7,318 bases of DNA from Serpens sp035306625 (lineage in GTDB: Bacteria; Pseudomonadota; Gammaproteobacteria; Pseudomonadales; Pseudomonadaceae), in NCBI GenBank assembly GCA_035306625.1, contig DATGNS010000132.1, forward strand, positions 1-7,318, read 5' to 3'. How positions within the stretch are numbered: position 1 is the stretch's first letter; the number at the start of each line of letters is the position of its first letter. Below, in pieces: positions 1-5,195 of this stretch. The notes under the pieces are model-generated. The model did no database searches, was not told where the DNA came from, and was given only the letters and a program-made list of their open reading frames with translations. The translations under genes and the position numbers were made by a program.

Positions 1-617
1 CGCTACCGGAGGGTTGCGAGACCAGCCTGGCGGTCGGCGGCGAGGTGAGCCTGTGCAATCCGCTGATGCTGGGCTGGGTGGCGGCGCTGCGCGAGCGCAT
101 TCCGACCCACGCGATACGCGCCGAGGTGGGCGAGAATGCCCGCCTGCAGGAGCGGCTGGAGCTGGGGCTGCTGGACTGCGTGCTGGTCTACCACCCCATC
201 TACTGGCCGAGCCTGCAGGTGGAACCGGTGCTGGAGGAACGCCTGATCCAGGTGTGCAACCCGCGCATGCCCGAGCCCTATGTGTACGTGGACTGGGGCG
301 AGTCGTTCCGCGAGCGCCATGACGCGGCGCTGCCCGAGCTGGCCCGGGCCAGCCTGGGTTTCAACCTGGGACCGCTGGCCCTGCAGTATCTGCTGGAACA
401 TGGCGGGCGCGGCTACTTCCGCAGCCGGGTGGTGGAGCATTACCTGGCCAGCGGCGCGCTGGAGCGGGTGCCGCGCTCGCCGGAATTCAGCCTGCCCATC
501 TATCTGGTGTATTCCCGCGAGCGGGACAGCCAGATGCTGCAGCAGGCCATCGGCGTCCTGCACGAGGTGCTGGAGCGCAGCAGCGACTGGTCGCAGCGCT
601 GGGATCCGGTGATCTGA
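1..617 (+). CDS. LysR-type transcriptional regulator, C-terminal part (5' end outside the window)
   Basis: The reading frame is open from base 3 to the TGA at 615-617, giving 204 residues with no start, so the gene begins upstream of the window. What is visible reads as a LysR substrate-binding (periplasmic-binding-like) domain. An early segment, CNPLMLGWVAALRERIP, resembles the first beta-alpha unit of that fold. It is followed by a stretch like the usual ExxxxxLxxGxLDCVLVY, and a hydrophobic IYLVYSRE near the end. LysR proteins are usually about 300 residues, so roughly the first 95, including the winged helix-turn-helix, are missing. The inducer and target genes cannot be told. LysR regulators often control a divergent neighbour, which would lie to the left and outside. 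The convergent HPP gene is tail-to-tail with it and is not an obvious target. The family call is fairly safe; the specific function is unknown. Confidence 0.8.
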   Translation, partial: LPEGCETSLAVGGEVSLCNPLMLGWVAALRERIPTHAIRAEVGENARLQERLELGLLDCVLVYHPIYWPSLQVEPVLEERLIQVCNPRMPEPYVYVDWGESFRERHDAALPELARASLGFNLGPLALQYLLEHGGRGYFRSRVVEHYLASGALERVPRSPEFSLPIYLVYSRERDSQMLQQAIGVLHEVLERSSDWSQRWDPVI

Positions 618-620
618 TCA
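615..620. other. Back-to-back stop codons of convergent genes (TGATCA)
   Basis: The LysR stop TGA (615-617) is followed at once by TCA (618-620), the complement of the HPP gene's TGA. The six bases TGATCA form a palindrome and no intergenic base remains. No hairpin followed by a T-run was seen here, so the two transcripts probably overlap at their 3' ends. Confidence 0.85.
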
Positions 621-1733
621 GCCGGCCTGGCGCAGCAGGTCCTGCTGCAGGGCGGCGATCACATCGGTCTGGGTGATCATGCCCACCAGCACGCCATTTT
701 CCAGCACCGGCACGCAGTGCAGGCCCTGGCCGGACATCAGGCCGATCAGCTCGGCCAGGTGCAGGTCGTGCTCGACGCTCACCACCGGGCTGGTCATCAC
801 CTCGCGCAGCAGCGTCTCCCGGCGCCGTCCCGGCAGCCACCAGCGCTGACGGTGCGCGCGGCCGATCAGGTCGATCACGCTGACGATACCCACCAGGCGA
901 TTATCCTCCAGCACCGGCAGGTTGCGCAGCCGATGGTGCTTGAGCATGGCCAGCGCCTGGCTGACGGTGGTGGTCGGACTGGCGATGCGCAGATCGCGGG
1001 ACATGATCTGCGCGGCGCACAGATCGCCCATCCGGCGGCGCAGGGCGAGGCGCTCGGTGCGGCGCAGGAGCGCCTCGAGGTTCTCCGGCGTGATGTCGAC
1101 GAAGCCGTCGAACTCCTCCAGCGCCTGACGCAGGTCCTCCGTGGACACCCCGGCGCGCTGCTCGGGCAGCGGGTCGCGGGTTCGGTGCAGCTCGCCGGAA
1201 GTGGCGGCCGCGCGCGGGTAGCGAACGCCCGTCAGGTTGTTGTAGATCAGGGCGCACAGCAGCAGGAGCAGGGCGGAGCTGCTGGCCGGCAGCAGCAGGG
1301 CCAGGCTGTGGCCGGGCAGGTCGGCGCCGCCCAGGAACAGGCACAGCGCCATGGCGCCGCCGGGCGGATGCAGGCAGCGCAGCAGGTACATCAGCAGCAG
1401 AGCGCTGCCCAGGGTCAGGGCGATGGCCAGCTGCAGCGGTGCGATCTGCAGGTGGTCGATCACTCCCGCGACCAGCCCGGCCACCGCGTAGCTGCCCAGC
1501 AGCGACCAGGGCTGGGCCAGGGCGCCGGAGGGCACGGCGAACAGCAGCACCGCCGAAGCCCCCAGCGGACCCAGCACCAGCAGCATGACCGGCAGGCCGA
1601 ACCAGTGGGCACCGAGGGTTGCGCAGAGACTGATGGCCAGGCACGCACCCAGGCTGGCGCGCAGCCATTCGCGAGGACGGGGCGAGGGAGTGGTGGCCAG
1701 GCGGGCCTGCAGGCGAGCGATCAGGGACGACAT
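618..1733 (-). CDS. HPP-family integral membrane protein with C-terminal CBS domain pair
   Basis: The product is 371 residues. Residues about 25-170 are strongly hydrophobic, with several membrane segments (roughly 26-45, 48-68, 78-95, 100-119, 128-136 and 144-165) and the family signature HPPGGA at 122-127. A polar linker (about 175-235) leads to two CBS motifs at about 241-292 (RNLPVLEDNRLVGIVSV) and 311-365 (HCVPVLENGVLVGMITQTDV). CBS pairs usually bind adenine nucleotides and gate a partner domain. HPP proteins have been linked to nitrite transport in chloroplasts and cyanobacteria; the substrate of bacterial HPP-CBS fusions is not established. The only in-frame Met near the 5' end is at 1731-1733. 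No clear Shine-Dalgarno sequence lies before it (TTGCCCCCTTCGCGTC), so initiation may be weak or the start may differ. It is divergent from the DUF6306 gene and convergent with the LysR gene. The family assignment is confident; a nitrite role is speculation. Confidence 0.9.
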   Translation of the reverse strand: MSSLIARLQARLATTPSPRPREWLRASLGACLAISLCATLGAHWFGLPVMLLVLGPLGASAVLLFAVPSGALAQPWSLLGSYAVAGLVAGVIDHLQIAPLQLAIALTLGSALLLMYLLRCLHPPGGAMALCLFLGGADLPGHSLALLLPASSSALLLLLCALIYNNLTGVRYPRAAATSGELHRTRDPLPEQRAGVSTEDLRQALEEFDGFVDITPENLEALLRRTERLALRRRMGDLCAAQIMSRDLRIASPTTTVSQALAMLKHHRLRNLPVLEDNRLVGIVSVIDLIGRAHRQRWWLPGRRRETLLREVMTSPVVSVEHDLHLAELIGLMSGQGLHCVPVLENGVLVGMITQTDVIAALQQDLLRQAG

Positions 1734-1810
1734 GACGCGAAGGGGGCAAACTACAAGGGCGCGCCAGTCTGCCCAAGCAGCAAGGGTAAGGCCAACGAAA
1801 TTAAATGGGC

Positions 1811-1823
1811 TTTTGATTCAAAA
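1811..1823. promoter_or_regulatory. 13-bp perfect palindrome in the A/T-rich divergent intergenic region
   Basis: TTTTGA-T-TCAAAA is a perfect inverted repeat centred on T1817. It lies in a locally A/T-rich stretch (about 1795-1860) between the HPP gene (minus) and the DUF6306 gene (plus). A TTGAT follows at 1827-1831, but its 14-mer (TTGAT-ATGA-ACCAC) matches only 8 of 10 fixed FNR/ANR positions and is not called. Downstream, TATAAC at 1856-1861 could be a -10 box for the plus-strand gene, with a poor -35 (TGAACC, 1833-1838, 17-bp spacing). An operator role is an inference from position and symmetry only. Confidence 0.35.
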
Positions 1824-1951
1824 ATATTGATATGAACCACCGGTCGCTCCGTTTGTATAACTGCAGATGGAGGCGTTCAGCATTATTTTTCATTGTCGTC
1901 CAGCCGTGAAGCCTGGCTAGCATGCTGCCCTACCGCCTGGAGGAAGAATCC

Positions 1952-2365
1952 ATGACCGAGCGCGAAATGCTCGTTGCCGCCTTCAATGAACTGCTGGCCG
2001 CCGAACGGGCGGGGGCCCAGGTGGCCGCCGCCAGTCTCAAGGAAGTGACCGATGAGGCGCAGCGCCGCATGCTCCATCAGATACACCGCGGCGAGGCGGA
2101 CAGCTGCCGCCGCCTGCGCGAATGCATCCTCAAGCTGGGCGAGCTGCCCACCCGTGAGCGCGGCGCCTTTTATGAAAAGTGCATGGCCATCTCGGACATG
2201 ACCGAGCGCCTGGCCCTGGTCGACCGGGGCCAGAAATGGGTGATCCGCAAGCTGGAAGCCCTGTTGCCGGAGCTGACCGACCCCTGGCTGCGCGAGCAGA
2301 TGGAGGCCGTGCTGGCCACCCACCGGGACAACAGCCACGACTACGCGCTGCATACCGGGCTGTAG
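1952..2365 (+). CDS. DUF6306-type ferritin-like helical protein
   Basis: The product is 137 residues. The start at 1952 is chosen because GGAGGAAG (1939-1946) sits five bases before it; an earlier in-frame ATG at 1922 has no such site. The protein looks all-alpha, with helices at about 3-31, 34-60, 66-90 (FYEKCMAISDMTERLALVDR) and 96-125. Charged residues are spaced as in ferritin-like four-helix bundles: E18, H45/E48, a third Asp/Glu-rich helix, and H128 near the end. From memory the whole pattern (AAERAGA near the start, then FY-K-MAI-D and RGQ-WV-RKL) fits the DUF6306 family, whose function is not established. Metal binding is inferred from the helix pattern and has not been shown. It stands alone on its strand, and its TAG stop lies within a REP-like repeat. 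The gene is clearly real; its function is unknown. Confidence 0.8.
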   Translation: MTEREMLVAAFNELLAAERAGAQVAAASLKEVTDEAQRRMLHQIHRGEADSCRRLRECILKLGELPTRERGAFYEKCMAISDMTERLALVDRGQKWVIRKLEALLPELTDPWLREQMEAVLATHRDNSHDYALHTGL

Positions 2366-2390
2366 GACGGACAACGTCGTTTTGTCCGCC
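2362..2390 (+). repeat. REP-like hairpin repeat, copy 1 (forward)
   Basis: A 29-base element beginning GTAGGACGGACAA and ending TTGTCCGCC. The arms CGGACAA and TTGTCCG pair around a CGTCGTT loop, and the stem extends by GG/CC if one A is bulged. It overlaps the last bases of the DUF6306 gene (stop TAG at 2363-2365). An inverted, diverged copy lies at 2419-2447. From memory, GTAGGGCGGACAA-type repeats are common between genes in some Pseudomonas genomes. Confidence 0.65.
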
Positions 2391-2418
2391 GGACTTGGTT
2401 GCGCGCCGGGTGCCGGCC

Positions 2419-2447
2419 GGCGGACAGAAAAGCGCTGTCCGCCCTAC
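2419..2447 (-). repeat. REP-like hairpin repeat, copy 2 (inverted)
   Basis: On the plus strand this is GGCGGACAG, AAAAGCG, CTGTCCGCC and then CTAC: a perfect 9-bp stem with a 7-base loop. Its reverse complement begins GTAGGGCGGACAG and aligns with the copy at 2362-2390. The two therefore form a head-to-head pair 28 bp apart, like the BIME layout of REP elements. Their outer parts (2362-2373 and 2436-2447) could also pair with each other, 11 of 12 bases. The pair sits between the 3' ends of two convergent transcripts, a usual place for REP elements that stop transcription or protect 3' ends. Confidence 0.65.
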
Positions 2448-2455
2448 GACTGCCA

Positions 2456-2475
2456 TCGCCCCATGCGCGGGGCGA
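2456..2475. other. GC-rich stem-loop in the 2366-2560 intergenic region
   Basis: TCGCCCC and GGGGCGA form a perfect 7-bp stem around ATGCGC. An alternative fold pairs the GGGG (2469-2472) with the CCCC just after it. No T-run follows on either strand, so it is not a canonical terminator. The rest of the gap up to 2560 shows no gene. Confidence 0.4.
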
Positions 2476-2560
2476 CCCCGTGCGCGAAGCCCATTCCGGG
2501 GGGGCTGGCGGCGCCATTCGGTCAGGCGGTATCACCTGGGGGGCGCACCGTAGCGGATGC

Positions 2561-2992
2561 TCAGGAGCGCTCCCTTCCGGATATATCCGGCACCGGCCTG
2601 GAAGCCGAAACCGCTTCTTCCGGCCCAGCCTCCGGCGCTTCTGCCCAGCCATCCTGGGTCCGCTGTTCCTGCTTGACCTCCCGGACCACCTGTCCGGCCT
2701 TGATCATCGGATAGACCAGCAGCCCCAGGCGGGCGAGGGTGCCGACGCGGCCCAGGCGCTTGCCGAACAGCGCCAGGAACGCGGTGGCGGCGATCACCCA
2801 GGGCGTCTTGCGGGCGTCCTGGTAGCGGCCCGGGGCGCCGCCCAGGCCGCCCAGCAGGCTGCGCACATGGCTCAGCGGGTGACGCAGGGGCTCGGCGTTG
2901 TAGAGGATCTGCTGGCGGTACATCTCCATGCGCAGGCGAATCAGCTCCTTGTGCTGATCCGCGGCGGTCGGTCGACTCAGGGGTTCGTTCAT
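2561..2992 (-). CDS. Small membrane protein of the yqjK position (third gene of a yqjDEK-like operon)
   Basis: The product is 143 residues. The start ATG overlaps the stop of the upstream holin-family gene as ATGA (2989-2992), which fixes the start and implies translational coupling. An N-terminal charged helix (about 10-35, KELIRLRMEMYRQQ) resembles YqjK-type proteins. Two moderately hydrophobic stretches follow (about 65-77 and 84-97), separated by a basic turn (GKRLGRVG). The tail after about 105 is acidic, Pro/Ala-rich and probably disordered. E. coli YqjK is shorter, so homology rests on gene order and the N-terminal helix and is only suggestive. Function is unknown; it probably acts at the inner membrane with its two operon partners. 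The palindrome GGAGCGCTCC lies in its last codons. Confidence 0.7.
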   Translation of the reverse strand: MNEPLSRPTAADQHKELIRLRMEMYRQQILYNAEPLRHPLSHVRSLLGGLGGAPGRYQDARKTPWVIAATAFLALFGKRLGRVGTLARLGLLVYPMIKAGQVVREVKQEQRTQDGWAEAPEAGPEEAVSASRPVPDISGRERS

Positions 2993-3393
2993 GGCAGCAG
3001 ACGCTCCCGGTTGCGGGCCATCTCTTCAAGGGTGTCGTGGAAGGGGCGCGCCTGGTGGCGCACCTGGCTTTTCACCTTGCCCAGGCAGACGGCCACGCCG
3101 ATGGCGTAGAGGGCGCACAGGCCCAGGATGGCCAGCATGCGATGCTCGTCCCAGGCAGCGATGACGATGGCCGAGGACAGGCCGACCAGCAGCAGCAGGC
3201 CGAACACCAGGCCCAGGGCGGCGTAGATCAGCAGGCGCAGCGTGCGGGCCTTCTCCTCCTTGATCTCCAGGCCGAGCAGTTCCACATGGCCTTCCAGCAG
3301 ACCGAGCAGGGCGCCGCCGATGCGGCGCACCGAAGGTCCGTCCACATGGCTGTCCGGCCCGGCACCGGAAGGCGGTGTGAGATTCTCGTCCAT
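2989..3393 (-). CDS. Phage-holin-family / YqjE-like (DUF1469) two-TM membrane protein
   Basis: The product is 134 residues. A short polar N-terminus leads into an amphipathic helix (about 22-50, with GLLEGHVELLGLEIKEEKAR), which is the hallmark of this family. Two membrane segments follow at about 52-79 and 86-105, and then a basic C-terminal tail. The family is labelled phage holin from a domain match, but chromosomal members beside a DUF883 gene are thought to be envelope proteins and not lysis proteins. Nothing nearby suggests a prophage. The gene begins nine bases after the stop of the DUF883 gene, with a GAGGG-like site in the gap, and overlaps the next gene by four bases. All three are therefore very likely cotranscribed. 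The exact role is unknown. Confidence 0.85.
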   Translation of the reverse strand: MDENLTPPSGAGPDSHVDGPSVRRIGGALLGLLEGHVELLGLEIKEEKARTLRLLIYAALGLVFGLLLLVGLSSAIVIAAWDEHRMLAILGLCALYAIGVAVCLGKVKSQVRHQARPFHDTLEEMARNRERLLP

Positions 3394-3402
3394 GCTCGGC
3401 CC

Positions 3403-3876
3403 TCAACGGCGCGGGGCGCTGAGCAGCCCCAGCAGGAAGCCCACCCCGGCGGCGATGCCCAGGGACTGCCAGGGGTGCTGATGCAGGTAGTCCTCGGTGG
3501 CCTGGCGCGCCGCCTGGCTCTGTTCGCGCAGGCTGCTCTCGCTGTCCTTGAGCAGCGACTTGGCCCGTTCGATGTTGGCGTTGATGCGGTTGCGCAGCTC
3601 CTCGGTCTGTCCACCGGCGCCGCTGGTGGTCTGCTTGAGCAGCTTTTCCGCGTCGCTGATCAGCGCCTGGAACTCGCGGGAAATGGCGCGCTGCACGTCC
3701 TGGAGGTTGCGCCGGTGCACATCCTTGTCAAAGGGCCGCTGACCGCTGTCGGCGCCGCCGGAGCCGAAGCTGCCCATGCCCGCGCCGGGGCTGCCGCCAG
3801 CGCCTGTGGTGCTCGTGGTGCCGCCTGCCGGAGTGCTGCCGGGAGTGAGGGGTTCGAACGGGTCATTCGTGGCCAT
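3403..3876 (-). CDS. DUF883 (ElaB/YqjD-like) C-tail-anchored membrane protein
   Basis: The product is 157 residues. The first 47 are unusual for the family: rich in Gly, Ser and Thr (TPAGGTTSTTGAGGSPGAG) and likely disordered. A long charged helix or coiled coil follows (about 50-130), and then the family's C-terminal signature HPWQSLG (134-140) leading into one membrane helix (about 137-152) and a basic end (APRR). In E. coli, YqjD and ElaB are inner-membrane proteins of stationary phase that bind ribosomes through their N-terminal part; whether this one does so is not known. The start at 3874-3876 has an AGGAG site 10 bases upstream. It is the first gene of a three-gene operon, divergent from the glutaredoxin-family gene across 118 bp. 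Confidence 0.9.
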   Translation of the reverse strand: MATNDPFEPLTPGSTPAGGTTSTTGAGGSPGAGMGSFGSGGADSGQRPFDKDVHRRNLQDVQRAISREFQALISDAEKLLKQTTSGAGGQTEELRNRINANIERAKSLLKDSESSLREQSQAARQATEDYLHQHPWQSLGIAAGVGFLLGLLSAPRR

Positions 3877-3955
3877 GCGCGCATTCTCCTGACGGGTGGG
3901 AACTCCCGTTTCGAGCCGTGTTGCGCTGCAAGGTTCCTTGTCACTGCCCGCAGGC

Positions 3956-3977
3956 GGCGCGCGGTATACTGCGCGCC
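3956..3977. promoter_or_regulatory. TATACT -10 element enclosed by a 7-bp inverted repeat
   Basis: TATACT (3965-3970) is a good sigma-70 -10 box, 24 bases before the glutaredoxin-family start. It is followed by GCGCGCCC, a GC-rich discriminator of the kind often linked to stringent control. The -35 region is poor: TTGTCA (3938-3943) is 21 bp away, too far. The arms GGCGCGC (3956-3962) and GCGCGCC (3971-3977) are perfect reverse complements flanking the -10. The reverse strand reads TATACC across the same bases, so a bidirectional promoter also serving the DUF883 operon is conceivable but unproven. Confidence 0.45.
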
Positions 3978-3994
3978 CGCTGCGGAGAATGCCC

Positions 3995-4231
3995 ATGCTT
4001 CCTGAATGCCAACTGTTCGGTACCCTCGGCTGCCACCTGTGCGAGCTGGCCGAGGCCCTGCTGATGCCCTTCGTCGAGCACGGCCTGCTGGTGGAGCTGA
4101 TCGACATCAGCGAGCGCGAGGAGTGGGTGGAACGCTACGGCCTGAGCATTCCGGTGCTGCGCCGTTGCGACACCGGCGCCGAACTCAACTGGCCGTTCGA
4201 CGCCGAGCAGGTGGTGGTCTTCCTGCGCTGA
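3995..4231 (+). CDS. Glutaredoxin-family protein (DUF836-like, CHLC motif)
   Basis: The product is 78 residues, the normal size for this short thioredoxin-fold family. The redox motif C13-H-L-C16 lies after the first strand (CQLFGTLG) and the conserved cis-proline loop SIPVL contains P53; C5 is an extra cysteine. Start choice: ATG at 3989 lies only one base after GGAG (3984-3987), whereas ATG at 3995 has the proper seven-base spacing and gives the family-typical MLPECQLFGT beginning. The protein is expected to be cytoplasmic and to act in thiol-disulfide exchange, but its partner is not known. It ends nine bases from the convergent dnrP stop. The association with the NO genes is positional only. 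Confidence 0.88.
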   Translation: MLPECQLFGTLGCHLCELAEALLMPFVEHGLLVELIDISEREEWVERYGLSIPVLRRCDTGAELNWPFDAEQVVVFLR

Positions 4232-4232
4232 G

Positions 4233-4256
4233 GCGCGGCATCAGGCGATGCTGCGC
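4233..4256. terminator. Candidate bidirectional hairpin between convergent genes
   Basis: GCGCGGCATC (4233-4242) pairs with GATGCTGCGC (4247-4256) around AGGC: ten pairs, of which one is G-U. It spans the nine-base gap between the glutaredoxin-family stop and the dnrP stop and runs into the last dnrP codons. No T-run follows on either strand, so it is not a canonical intrinsic terminator. Its position at the meeting point of two transcripts makes a termination or 3'-end role plausible. Confidence 0.45.
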
Positions 4257-4432
4257 GGCAGCCAGAAGAACATCACGAAGCAGAAGATCGTCAGAGCGAT
4301 GCAGAACAGGGCGAAGTTGCGCAGGCGCCGCTCCCTGTTCCGCTCTTCCTGCTCCGGCAGCGGCATGCCGCAGTCCCGGCAGTCCTCGCGCACCGGCGGA
4401 TTGTCCTGCTGGCAGTAGAGACATCTGGCCAT
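4241..4432 (-). CDS. dnrP: DnrP-like small zinc-ribbon membrane protein
   Basis: The product is 63 residues. Two CxxC knuckles (C4/C7 and C18/C21) form a predicted zinc ribbon. A charged EQEERNRERRLR linker follows, and then one membrane helix (about 39-58) and a short tail, so the ribbon should face the cytoplasm. An in-frame ATG 21 bases upstream (4451-4453) lacks a ribosome site. The ATG at 4430-4432 is preceded by GGGGATCGGG and puts the first CxxC at the usual place, so it is preferred. The gene follows dnr by 36 bases on the same strand, an arrangement I recall from Pseudomonas, where the protein is named DnrP. Its molecular role is not established; a part in envelope NO or denitrification functions is only suggested by context. 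Confidence 0.8.
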   Translation of the reverse strand: MARCLYCQQDNPPVREDCRDCGMPLPEQEERNRERRLRNFALFCIALTIFCFVMFFWLPRSIA

Positions 4433-4453
4433 TTTCCCGATCCCCCATGGCAT

Positions 4454-4467
4454 CCGGCGGGTGCCGG
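4454..4467 (-). other. Short GC hairpin just after dnr
   Basis: CCGGC and GCCGG form a 5-bp stem with a four-base loop, two bases beyond the dnr stop codon (4469-4471). It lies in the 36-base dnr-dnrP gap and has no T-run. It could protect the 3' end of dnr mRNA or weakly attenuate dnrP. It is too small to call a terminator. Confidence 0.3.
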
Positions 4468-4468
4468 T

Positions 4469-5152
4469 CTATTCGTACTGTTCCAGACGCTGACGGTCGA
4501 GGATGGTGATGGTGCGCCCTTCCTGGCTGATGATGCCGTCGTCCAGCAGGTGGCGCATGATCCGCGAGAAGGTCTCCGGCTGGATCGACAGGTGCCCGGC
4601 CACCAGCTGGCGGGTCATGGGCAGCTCGAACGAGGAAGCGCCTTCCGGTGCCCGGCCCAGTTGGGTAAGCAGATAGCGCACCACCCGGTGGGTGGCGTTC
4701 TTCAGCGACAGGGTCTCGATCTCGTTGATGCGCTGATGCAGGCGGATGCTCAGCTTGCCGAGCAGGGCGAAGGCCAGGCGGCTGTTGTCCTGCAGCAGGC
4801 GCATATAGGTGGCGTTCGGGAAGCGGTACAGCTGGGTGGGCATCACCGTCTGCGCCGAGGCCACGTAGTTGGGCGTGTCCATCAGCATCATGGCCTCGGC
4901 GAAGGTCTGCCGGTTGGTCAGCACTTCAAACACCTTCTCCTGGCCGTCCGGGGTCAGGCGATAGATCTTCACCGCCCCGGAGATCACGAAGTAGAAGGAG
5001 TGCGCCGGGTCGCCCTGGCGGAACAGGGTGTCGCCCTTTTCCAGGTTGAGCAGCTGGCTGCCCTGCATGAGCTGGTCGAGCTGCTCCTCGCTGAGCGGTT
5101 CGAACAGGTGATGGCTGCGCAGGATCTGGCTGTGAACTCGGTGTAGCACCAT
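4469..5152 (-). CDS. dnr: Dnr, NO-responsive Crp/Fnr-family regulator of denitrification
   Basis: The product is 227 residues, the length I recall for P. aeruginosa Dnr, and long stretches match it (SHHLFEPLS, FAEAMM-MDTPNYVA, HQRI-EIETLSLKNATHR, QLVAGHLSIQPETFSRIM). It has an N-terminal cNMP-binding-like beta-roll (about 20-120), a dimerisation helix (about 122-153) and a C-terminal winged HTH (about 178-210). The recognition helix carries E193-x-x-S196-R197, the FNR-type set that reads TTGAT half-sites. It has no cysteine at all, so it cannot bind an FNR-type 4Fe-4S cluster. H187, reported as a haem ligand in P. aeruginosa Dnr, is present. It is expected to sense NO through haem and activate nir, nor and nos genes. 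AGGGGAG lies about ten bases before the start. It begins 43 bases after ytfE on the same strand and is followed by dnrP. Confidence 0.95.
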   Translation of the reverse strand: MVLHRVHSQILRSHHLFEPLSEEQLDQLMQGSQLLNLEKGDTLFRQGDPAHSFYFVISGAVKIYRLTPDGQEKVFEVLTNRQTFAEAMMLMDTPNYVASAQTVMPTQLYRFPNATYMRLLQDNSRLAFALLGKLSIRLHQRINEIETLSLKNATHRVVRYLLTQLGRAPEGASSFELPMTRQLVAGHLSIQPETFSRIMRHLLDDGIISQEGRTITILDRQRLEQYE

Positions 5153-5195
5153 GGAGCGTTTCTCCCCTTGAAGCTCTTATGCGAGGCGGACGCCT

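Noticed and set aside
717..1835. Open frame of 372 codons on the plus strand opposite the HPP-CBS gene
   Set aside because: It is a Gln/Ala/Gly-rich antisense shadow of a gene with clear HPP and CBS motifs, and it has no domain of its own.
1827..1840. Possible FNR/ANR/Dnr box TTGAT-ATGA-ACCAC
   Set aside because: The second half matches only three of five fixed bases, and its centre is about 34 bp before the best -10 box, not at the -41.5 expected from the likely start site.
2989..3393. Prophage or lysis cassette suggested by the holin-family domain
   Set aside because: No endolysin, integrase or structural phage gene is nearby, and the gene is in a yqjDE-type chromosomal operon.
5184..5195. 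AGGCGGACGCCT as a terminator between ytfE and dnr
   Set aside because: The stem is at most five pairs with almost no loop and has no T-run; it is too weak to separate the two genes.
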